DNA from: Mytilus californianus
Taxonomy: Eukaryota; Mollusca; Bivalvia; Mytilida; Mytilidae
Direction: 5' to 3'
Assembly: GCF_021869535.1 (NCBI RefSeq)
Contig: NW_026262668.1
Location: 72,499,558-72,563,557 of the forward strand
DNA length: 64,000 nucleotides
Shown here: in pieces, positions 48,001-60,000 of the stretch
How the letters are laid out: every line of letters begins with the position of its first letter
Position numbering within the stretch: the first letter of the stretch is position 1
The notes under the pieces: generated by a model
What the model saw: only the letters and a program-made list of their open reading frames with translations
What the model was told of the DNA's origin: nothing
Database searches by the model: none
Translations under genes and position numbers: made by a program

Positions 48001-51000
48001 TCATGTGTATTTCAAAACAAATGCATTCATTTTTAATTATTATTCATTATTATTATTTGAAAAGACCGAAACAAACCTGTGATTAACAATTGTATACTAC
48101 CAATGTACTTACTTATCAATTTTTTGTGTTTGTTTTAGTGCAATCCATCTAGTAAGATCTTTGATATTTGATCCATAATGTTGTTGCCATAGATATGGAT
48201 TGAAAAAAGTGTCCTCAAGTTTGTGAGTAATTACAGTAGTATAATCATCTTTTAACTCTGACACATCTGACATTATTTGAGAATGACCATAACGAGCAGC
48301 AGCCCCACTAAAGCTGCTAAAAACAGACGCATCGATTTGATCATCGTAAACATTATCATAACCCCGTTTCTTAGAGAACAAGTTAAATTTTCGCATGGTG
48401 CGTTTGTCTAGAACAGCTGGTAAGAAATGGTTGTAGACAATGTGTTGAACTTGAGCTATGATGATTCTGCGAGTTTCCTGGAAAACTTTTTCGTTGCTCC
48501 AGCATGAGTTGAGCTTTCGAAGTCGCGTAGACAGTCGATTATGTTCCCTGACAAATAGCAAATGGTTAAGACTAAGATATGGTACCACAACACTTCTGCT
48601 GTCACCTAGAAGAGTACATAAAAAGTAATAAATTCTGCAATTCACCTTTTTTATAAATCAAGTTAGAAATAGTATTATTATACTTCGTGTCAAAATGCCA
48701 CATTTTGATTGGTTAATACGAGGGAGACAATTTACTCTGTCCAAAGGCAAATACTCTATTAGGATACGCTTGCTCAAGTGTGCGCTTTCATAAATACGGA
48801 TAATTATTATGTACAAACCGACATAGTTTACTTTGAATTTGAAATTTAATAGACAGTAATAACAGAACATCCAGTAGGATAAATTTAATAACACATAGCT
48901 GAGAAGGTCATAGAGCAGATTGTTATCCATCAAATAGACATTGTGGACCTTGGCTTCGCCTCAGTTGACATATCTACCAACGAAAAAAACAATGTACAAT
49001 TAACATTAGGGATAATCTAAAGTGTTGTATTAAAATATTACATGTATAAGATTCATACAAAACCCATAAAATATCAAATATGATATTGGTTCTGGTTTGA
49101 AGAGTTTTTCTAATTATTCACTTTTAATACAAATATAAAGTTGACCTACCGCAAAGAGGGCTAGGTACGCCAAATTTTTATAGTAAGGACGGTTTGAAGG
49201 TCTTTTTAATTATAACTCGAAAGGGGTCTATTAAATGAACATACATGGAATTGAAGATACCCTTTGCATATCAAGTATAGCATGTCGAAGGAAAATCAAC
49301 GATAGGCCAAAAAGAATGGAAAGGATGAAGAGACTAACAGCAAGACACTAAAAGAAACAAAAAATCCACAAAAAAGAAACCAAAGACGAAAAGAAAAAAA
49401 TTGGAGCGAACTTATATGATCTGTATGGGGAAGCCAGTCGTTTTACTTTTCATAAGATCTGATTATGAGTCGTAATCACTGTTAATAATGCTCTTTTACC
49501 TTGCTTTTGATTTGTCCTTACGGCTGTTTTGATTTTGATCATTCTTATATAGACGAAACGCGCATCTGGCGTAAAATTGTAAGCCTACATGATGAGTTGT
49601 TTTTCAGTCAATAAAATTAACTGAATAATATATCTGTTTGATGGTTTGTCTTTTGTCTAACCCTAAGCTATTTTCGTAATAGTATAAACCCGTATACAGT
49701 GGGAAGTCTAGTCAACGAAAACAAAAGAAAATTCACTCTTAAGATAGAGTCGAGAAAATCAATAATAAAACAATGCCGGTGACGATACTGATCAAACGTT
49801 ATTTCTAAATAACAATTGTACATTTGAAAGAAATTATTTGTTAAACTGTGTTATAAGAAATATACATGCAAATACACGATGTGTTATATTCAGTATTTAT
49901 CAAGATAATTAAGTGAGAAGCTTATGAAACTAAAATCTAAAAAGAATTAATCTTTGCTGCTTATTGATAAAAAAAAATTAGAATAAATCATGAACAAACA
50001 AAATCTAAAGATCTTTCGGGTCACACAAAGTCATTAGTATGTTACAATTTCACAAAACATACTTATTTTTCAAATCTAAGCTTTCGAGTAAACCGGTCTG
50101 CTCTTGTCACATGAACATTCAATATAGAAATGTTGTCTTTTCGTGAATATAACAATTCAAAAGTCTGTCTGTGCAGATTTATAAACTAAACATAAATATT
50201 TTTATAAAGATGGTATCTTTTTACTATTTTTTATACAATTTAAAGAAAAGGTCGTCTCGATTTTTGTACATGTATTTGCAGTCTTCTCGATGTTTACTTC
50301 GGGAAAAGGTCCGTTTGAATTTGCTTAGTAATTTAATTTCAAAAGTGTTAATCTTTGCTGCATATCAATCGATTCCTTTGGAAAATTTCCCCTAACTTTC
50401 TCTGATCTAGCTGCTTACATATACGTATAATTAGTATGTTCCAGAGAGGTATACCGCCAGTAGAAAAATAAGTTGAAGTTGGTACTCTCGGGATGTATTC
50501 GCATTACAACATTTTAAACCGATTTTATTTCAAGCTCCTATAGCCTGCTGTACTGGTCGCTTGTTATTTAAGGAGGGAAATGATAACATTAAATGGAAGT
50601 TTTGTCTTTAATTCAACTTATTCCTATCTTTAATATTTACCAGAACGTTTTCCCGTGAATTTATAATTGATAGCGTCCTTGCTAAAACGGGACAAACATC
50701 GAAAAGATCTAGTTTTTAGTGTTTACAGGGAAAGTAATATTTTGTCACTAGATTTCCCACTGTATAGGAAATATTTAAACTCTAATATTACGAGCGCTGT
50801 GCGAATGACACCAATCTCTTTTCGTATGATACCGATCCCTGTTCGCATGACACGTGTATCTTGTAATTGAAACCTCAATTGTAACAGAACAAGTTTTTAA
50901 AGATAGACTTGATTTGTTGTATGTTCTTACTGAGAAAGTTTTTATGAGTCCGCTTACATAAGCTTTCAAATCAAGTTAAAGTTAGCAGTTAGGATCTGAT

Positions 51001-54000
51001 TTATTTTCAAATTGCTACATAAAATTTTGTTATTGTTATTCCTACGTAAGCTTATTTGGAAGGTAACTCATGATAGATAATTCAAAATTTGATTTCATAG
51101 CTCGTAAAATCTTAAGCTGATGTCATATAAAAACCAAATTGTAGAATCTTTAGACATGTCATAACAGGTAATTAATAATTGCGGCAACAATGAAAACAAA
51201 ACATGACATGTAGTTGTAAGGTCAAACTCCAAAACAAATTCAAATGAACGGAATGACAATAACACAAAAGGAAAAATCTAATATTTGAAGGTAGGTAGTA
51301 ATGTAGCAAAGATATGAGATACTTATCCAAACCGATGATTAAAGGGAAAGATTGATAAATGCAACAAAAGCTAAAATCCAAAATGACCTGGAAATTCGTT
51401 GTAAATAGTAGTTTTAAGATTGCAATCTTGGAATTTTAATACATGTATAAATTTATACTATTGTTAAAGGGCATATCTCTGAAACGATAATTGACAAAAA
51501 AATTTAAAAGAAATGCTTTTTATTGAAGATTTTAATGATGCAAACTTATTAATTCGTAGTCCTTAGCGAACTATACTGAGCATATGGAATCTGTTTTGCA
51601 TATTTAAGAGGAATAACTCTGAAACAGCATTTACCGAAAGTAACTTTATTTCTCATTTGGAAACCAATAAATTTGAAATTTGAACGGACTAACGGGCAAA
51701 GCGGGACCTATTTTGGAACATAATGACTAGCGACGGGTTGAGGTGTCCTTAAATGTTAAACTTGGATACAACAAATGCATTGAAAATATCAGATTGAAAT
51801 CATCCTGGTATGAAATACATTTACGGAAATCGGGTCTATTTGATTGAACATTTTGCAAAAGAAACAGGTAACTGTCGATAAATAAAGCAAAAAAATATAA
51901 TAACCTGCAAACGGACAGCGGACTTTAGGGGTGTCTTTTAGACAGCCTCCACCAGCGATTGAAGGCAAAAGGTTTCCAGGATCTGTCTTCATTAGGACTG
52001 TTTAAAAGAAAGAACACATCTATCTGTAAGTTTCTGATTCATCGAATATAAAAAAATTAACATTTTGTACAGCGCAGAAATAAACATGCAACATAACATC
52101 TACTTGCGCCAGTTCATTTGGGTATTATTATACAGTTTTTTTTTTTTTTTTTTTCGTAAAGATACCTACATCATTTGTGAATCGGAAATGTCCTGTTCTC
52201 ATTGAATGATAACTATAAAGATAGTATGTATATAAACTCACCATAGATACCAGGATTAAAATTGTGCACGCCTGACGCCCGTTTCGTCTACAAAAGACTC
52301 ATCAGTGACGCTCGAATAAAAAAGTTAAAAAGTCTAATAAGGAAAGGCGCTACATACATCTATCGAAACGTTAGTGTTGTTTCATCAATGTTAGATAAAT
52401 ATTTTATGGAGAAAAAAAAAAGAGAAGATAACAAGGGGAATTCAAAAATAATAAATACAATGAAAACAGACAAAACCATGGCCAAAAAATAGAAACGGTA
52501 ACGAAACACTACATTGAAAACAAAAGACTAAACAACCCGAACCCTACCAAAACAAGTGGGTGAACTCAGGTGCTCCTGAAAAGTAATCAGTTCCTGCTCC
52601 ACATGTGGCTCCCGTCGTGTTGTTAAAGCAAGTAAAAATCCGGTAATAAGTCGCTTTCGGTAATGTCACAATCGAGAAAAAAAGGACGGAATTATAGTTA
52701 TGACAAGTAAATCATATACTTTAAGTTATATGGTTTTCAACTGACCACCTACGGATCCTTAGAGGGTTTGTAAAATCCCTAGGAATGAGGCCAAATATAT
52801 ATATATAAATATAGAGAGTCAATACAATTCGACGTCCGTATCCCTTATGGATTTTACTTACACTCTATGAATCTGTAGGGGGTTAGTAGTGAATCGTTTA
52901 ACGAATTTATCAAACACGGGACTTTTCTTGCTAAGTAATATATAAGAATAAACAATGAAATACAATAACATTAATAGATGACGTCACCATTAGTAGACGT
53001 GACGGCATGATACCCCTATGAAATCTACTGAGCACCTATGAATTCAAGGGGGGGAGGTCACCACGTGACGGTGTTAAACCAATCACAATGTCACTATTAA
53101 CCCCAGATGCGACACATATTTATTAATATGACACATAGGCTCCATAACAGTCAACCAAAACATCATGGCGTCCGTTAAACTTTCGAAGTTATTTAAAGAA
53201 ATTATCTACCGCATAAAGAGAGGCCCTAAAATACGAAATCACTGCAGTATGATTTAATTGATTTTGCCAAAAATTTTGTGATTCGCTTTAAAACACTGAC
53301 GATTGTTTTAATTCAATTTTCTGATGTTTCACAGCAGGAGGGCATCTTATGTTAATATCATGATTTTAGAGATAACTGTATTTTATTTGAAGCTTTGCGG
53401 ACGTCCAGCGGTAGTTTTACTGTCGCAAATTTAGTTTACCTGGCGACGCGTAGCGGAGACAGGTAAACGGTTATTTGCGACAGTAAAACTACCGATGGAC
53501 GTCCCAAAGCTTCAAATACAATACAGTAATCTCTATTCTAATGCAAAATAAGCAAATCATTCAAATTTAGTCATTATTTTAGTGTAAATTTTCATTAAAC
53601 GAAAATTCCGCGAAATGATGTTTTCTTCTATGGCGCCTAAACTTGGTGACGTCATAGGTATGCTTCCGGCGTCAAACGTAAATACCGGGTGTTTTATGGC
53701 TTCATGTCCGCTTCAAAATGTAATAAAATGTGATAAAATGAAGATTTCCAGGTGCAAAATGTGAGTTTTTTTGCTTATTATTGGAGAAATGACATGTCAA
53801 TACATTCCATAATTCAAAATGTCGGCTTCCTTAGTTACAGACAGGGAGATAGAGAATTTTACGATTATTGTCATCCAATCAAAATCATTGATACAAAATA
53901 ATTGCAATAGAATTCATACTATAGTGTTGTAACAGGAATGATTTGTATGCTTAAATTTCCAATAAATGTCGCCTGTTATAAAGGAATAAGACTCTTTTAT

Positions 54001-57000
54001 CACCGTTGATGATATATAGACAAATCATTGATATTAGATCAAAGATTGAACTTTTTGATATCCAGTTGGACTAAATATGTAAATGTCATTGATATTGAAT
54101 CAAATGAATAACATATTTTGTAAGTGCTAATTACAAACATTAACTGCTTCCATACTTTTTTCAAACTATTTTAAGTTTTGTATTTCAGATTGATTATAAA
54201 TGATCATAAAAGTCTTTCAATAAAGTAAAAAAAATCTTTAAAAATGCTATGGAGTTGTAAAAAGACGCACTTTCGTCAGTTGTTTCCATAATTCTGAATA
54301 TGTATTAATCGTATTCTCAATAAACCTAAAGATAAGGAGGTACATGATTACCAATGGGAAAATATATACCAATGAAAGACCAAATAACATGAAATAACGA
54401 GACAGAAAATACCTTGGGGATAGTCAAAAAATCAATAGTTGAAGAAAAACAGACAATATCATGACAAAAAAGTCTACAAAAAATAACAAGAAAATTGAAG
54501 GCTGAGTAAAAAGAGTTCCACTAATAATCGGGTTTGATCTCAGGTGTTCCGAAAGGTAAATACTGTTCCACTAGTGACAACCGTCATATTGCTTATGGAA
54601 GGTAAACAATCGGTGAAAATTCGAATTCGGTGGTGTCAAAACCGAGAGAAAAATGCTATCTCCACTGTTTAATCACCATGTGGCCTCAAACAATTGGTCA
54701 AAACAACTATTAAAAAAAGGTTAATGCTAGAGCTGCCATAAAGCGATGGCGCTTATTAAGTTTTGAAGGCAGTATGGTGACCTATAGATGTTCACTGTCT
54801 AAAATTATTTCTTATAAGGTGGTTCTCATTGGTAATTTATTGGCAGCCATTCCGGCAAAATTGAACAAAATTTTGGAAAACAGACGTTAAAACAAAACAC
54901 CTGCAAAGTCGCCCCAATAATTAAAGGAAGATCATCTCGCTGTGTCTTTAAATAAAGACATGCATGTCAACTCGCCCCACTAATGAATAATATTGATAAC
55001 CTTGGAGAGGCAACTTTTTTTTTCACTTCTTTTTCTTTTAGTTGAAACAAAGCAGAAAAAAGTATATGTGAACATAAATACTCTGACAGTTGGGCATCTC
55101 TGTGGCGTACGGTGTTATTGCCCATTGTAATTGTTTAAGACAATAGTTGGGTGAGTTGGTATAAAGAGGGGACAGTTGGTAAATAGTGGGACGAATTGGT
55201 CTGGTGAGATATTACAGTGGGGCGAGTTGTCTTGCTTCCTCTCTAGCGTGTTGCAGATGCGACACCTGTTAGTTCTTGTATTTTGTCTGTTTTCGTTTTT
55301 GACCCCTTTTTTCTAAATTTTTTAACGTCTGCTTTTTTTTATTTTAATTTTATGTCTGTTTTCAGTTTATTTTCGACTTATGTGCCTTTGGCATCTTTCG
55401 CCTCTCTTTTTCGTATTAGACCTCTGTTGTGTGTTTTTTTAAATCGTTTGTCTGCTATCGTTTTTGACCTCGGTTCTTAATTTTTTATCGTCTGTTTTCT
55501 AATGTTATGACTGTTTTCGTTTTTGATGTCTGCTTTTTAATGTTATGGCTGTTTCCGTTTTTGATGTCTGTTTTTTAATGTTATGTCTGTTTTTTAATGT
55601 TATGTCTGTTTTCGTTTTTGATGTCTGTTTTTGATTTTAACGTCTGTTTTTTTTTGTTAATTTTATGTCTGTTTACGTTTTTCATGTCTGTTTTTTTTTT
55701 TTATTTTAATGCATTTTTTAAAATTCATGTATGTTTTCGTTCTTCACGTCTATTTTCTTTTTTGAGGTCTGTTTTTAATTTTATGTCTGTTTTCGATTTT
55801 GATTTCTGTTTTCTAATTTTATGTCTGTTTTCGTGTTTGATGTCTGTTTTTTTTTTTATCTTAACCTCTGTTTTTTAATTTTATGTCTGTTTTCGTGTTT
55901 GATGTCTGTTTTTTTATCTTAACCTCTGTTTTTTTTAATTTTATGTCTGTTTTCGTTTTTATGTCTGTTTTTTTATTTACCGTCTGTTCTTTTTAATTTC
56001 ATATCTGTTTTCGTTCTTCACGTCTGTTTTTGTTTTTGACCTCTATTTATGGTGTTTGTAACGTCTTTTTGTACATTTTTATACGTTCATATCTACGGAT
56101 ATGAACGTAGATAACGAATTTATCCCCGGTCTTAGTCCAAATCTGGCGAAATTCGACCACAAAAAGTAACGTGAAAGCAACGTTTTTTTTCATTATTTAA
56201 AAAAGTTTTATTGAAATTTGGGAATTTGACATATTTTTAACGGGATGTAGTCAAATATAAGACGTTTTTAATCCAGAGACAGAAACTGGAATGAGTCAAA
56301 TTTGGCGCTCAATGTTGTGAGAGTAACGCCATAGACGGTGTGACGTCAAAGTTTGTTTTTATAGTGATTAAGATGATAACACAATGTTGACTGCTGTACC
56401 CCTATTTTTGACATTTTTACCTATTGTGTCTGTTTGTTTTGTTCACGCATCGTTGTTAATATAATGGAATTTGATGCGACTGTCATACAAGTGAGAGGTT
56501 TAGCTAGCTATAAAACCAGTTTCAATCCACCATTTTCTACATAAGAAAATGCCTGTTCTAAGTCAGGAATATGACAGTTGTAATCCATTCGTTTGATGTG
56601 TTTGAGCTTTTGATTTTGCCATTTGATTAAGGACTTTCCTTTTTGAATTTTCCTCGGAGTTCAGTATTTTTATGATTTTACTTTTTTCATTTACATAGCT
56701 AGGTCAGTAGTCTCATTCATTGACAATGTGGCAGCCAAGTGATGCATTTACTAAAATGAGTGCAAATGATCGGCATAATAGGATAAAATCGTTACTGGAT
56801 TAAATATTTAATTACAGACATCATGGATAATCTACAGAATTCAATATTTCACAATGAACAACCATGGAACTAAGGAAAACGCGCGTGAAGTTCCCTGGTG
56901 TAATTGTTTAGCAACGTCCGGGTATATGGGTTAGCCACTCCCGGGCTATGGGTTTTGTAACGACGTGCGTCAACCAATCAAAATCCTAGAAATATACTAT

Positions 57001-60000
57001 GCCGGGGATAAAAATGTGTGTTTTCGTTTTTGAATAAAGGCAACAGTAGTATACCGCTGTTCGAAGTCTGTTTTTGGTTTTAACGTCTGTTCTTAAAAGT
57101 TTGTTTAATTTTACATGAATGGCTGCCCACAGTAGTGATTAATACCTCATCACCTTTTATTGATATATACATAAATGACTTACAACTGTTTGGTAGTCTT
57201 ACTGATTCTGCTATACTCTTCCTACTGCCATACAAAAATGAACAATCAATGTATGAAGTTATCAAGTTCACTTGTTCCCTGTAAGCTACAAAAATTTTTT
57301 TTCCAATATATTTAAAATAACGCTATAGTTGAATGATTTTGTTAGTGTTGTTTTCATTATCATTGTTAATGTTACTATCGTTATTATTTTTATGATTAAC
57401 TCTGTTTTGGTTTAGAAAAAAGAACATTATAGGGCAACGTGTGGCATTATTTTGCCTTTTTTGTTATTTAGCTAGAATTAGGAATTTTCTTAATATTTTC
57501 AGTTGAAAGAGCAGAATAAAATTTTATGTCTTTTTCATTATTTCAACATCTATAAAAAAAAACTCATAAAAAATACCGGGCTTATTATTCTGTACGCTAG
57601 ACACGTGTTTTGTCCACAAAAGACTCATCAGTGACAATTGAATCTAAATATTTCAAGGCCAAAAAAAAAAATCGAAGTTGAAGTGTTGACTACTGGGGCA
57701 GGTGATATCCTAGGGGAGGAAACCGTCATTAGCGGTGTCATCGACCCAGCGGCTGTTAAAAAAACTGATCAAAGATACTCGGCTTATAATTTTGTACGCT
57801 ATACGCTCGTTTCATCTACAAAAGACTGATCAGCGACCCTCGAATCAAAGCAGTTAAAAGGCCAAATAAAGTACGAAGTTAAAGGATCTAACATTCCGAA
57901 AGGTTTTGCAAAATACAGCTAACTTATTCTTCCTGGGGTAGACAACTCTTAATATTTCGAATAGTTCAAAGTTTTGTAAACAGTTAATTTAAAAATATTT
58001 CAATGACAATGATAATTCATGTCAGTATATATACCCTTAATATGTCATTTTCCTTTATTAGATATAAAGAAAAGGTAAAGGACAATCAAAGCAGAGATTA
58101 AGTACCTGACCTTTTTTTTACCCATGGAACATAAGAAAGAAGTCATTCATGTAATGCAGTTTGGCTAAAATGATCTATTCTATTTTTTAACAAACTGAAT
58201 CAGAAATCGATTCTGCCTGAATTTTCACTAATTTACTAAACTATCCATGCATTTAGAAGAAAAACATAAAAGGTAGCATTTTTGGAGAGAGAAAACATCT
58301 TTCCCTTGCTATCCATATGGAAAAGTTGTTTGTTCAAAGACGGTAACAAAATAAACACAGAACACCGATGACATTTGGAGTATCGTTAATTCAAGTATCA
58401 ACAGACAAACATATACACCACATCACATTTTATTCATTTACTTTGAGTGAAAGCAGTACGACCCGCTTTAAATTTCAAACGGGTAGAAAACAGCAGTAAA
58501 CACTTTAATAAATATCAAAATAAGAAGATGTTGTATGATTGCCAATGAGAAATTCTCCACCAGCGACCAAATGACATAGAAGTTAACAACTATAAACCTA
58601 CATTTCACGAGGACGAACGAAGAATTTCAAGTATATTCATTTTAGAAGCTAGTCTTTTTTATGTTGTGATAACAATATTTTATCCACAGATAACTTATGA
58701 TCACGGCTTAGCAATATTTGACAAACTGATAATGAAAACAGCAGAACAAAGCATTTACTTATTTATATACAGTATTTCGAACAGGTTAAAGTACTTTATG
58801 TAGAGATGTTATGGTCTTTGATCTTCAAAAGAAGAAAAAAAGAAGAAAAAAAACGTTGTTTTATGGCATTTGGTGTGCTTTGAATTCAACATGTGTGACC
58901 AAACATTTGCCATCGTTATGGGTATACCGGTATGAGTAGAAAATAGCACAAATTCGAGCTATATGCGAATGCTTTGCTTATATTATGTCACAAGGGTAAC
59001 ATCATACATACGTGGTGAGTTGTTGTTCTTTGTAGCGGCATTTGATCTTACAAAGTTTTTACAGCTAGGTGGAAAACTTGAATCCCCCGAAGGAACGTCA
59101 AAAGGAAAACAAACATCAATACTGAAACATAATTATTATTGTATGTAATGAAAACAAAATGTTTATGAACAATGTGATATGATTATACATTAATGATACA
59201 TCAACCCAGTAAATTAACAAAATTAGGTAGCTGATTATATATTATAATATCTAGACGTGGCCCTGTATGGTTTTTTCTGTTTTACTGCTTTACTGTTATA
59301 CAAAATTCTGAAATGGTACATAAATGAAAATTAGAAAATATCATTGTACAAAATAGCTGGACGTCAAAAAATGCTGTTATTGTACTGGACCTAAATGGTA
59401 GTTTAGATTCATTTTTACTGAAATAGCAAACGTGCAATTTATTGTCTTATATTTTTATTTCTATGACGACATCTGTCATTTGCAGTATGGGTTTTATACA
59501 CATACACAGAAGCTTCTTTATATCAAGGTTCTATATCTAAGTGTTCTTTTTGTTTGCATTTTGTTTTCAAAATAAGGGAAATATGCAGAATTTTCTGTTT
59601 AAAACTATGATCGGCAACTTTTACTTTTAATTATTATTTGTGACCAAGCATATTTATGTTCTTTGCAGAATTTAAAAATCTTCCGTTTTTTTTATTAAAT
59701 CCCACAAACACCATACAAGTATAATCTCGTGAAATCATGAGACACATTTTATTACTTTTGCATCAATAATTCAACAGCCAGATATAAAAAATAAGTCTCT
59801 ATTTGTATTTTGATATCTAAGATATGGAGATTCTACATGGTTCCAAATATTACAGGATATAACTGGTCACTACTGAACAGTTTCAAATACCTTCCATTCG
59901 AAATTTCGAAATTTCACACGTAATAAATGAAGTGAAAATGTTGTTTAAACAAAAATAAAAATATCGTGATAATTAATTTGTTATAAGTACGTTGTATTCC

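Noticed and set aside
55283..55878. Phe/Val/Ser-rich ORFs resembling membrane proteins
   Set aside because: Translation of the minisatellite; composition follows the T-rich repeat.
59011..59121. Peroxidase exon ending at the gtatgt donor (59012/59011)
   Set aside because: Would leave phase 1 and produce a stop after joining to 57278.
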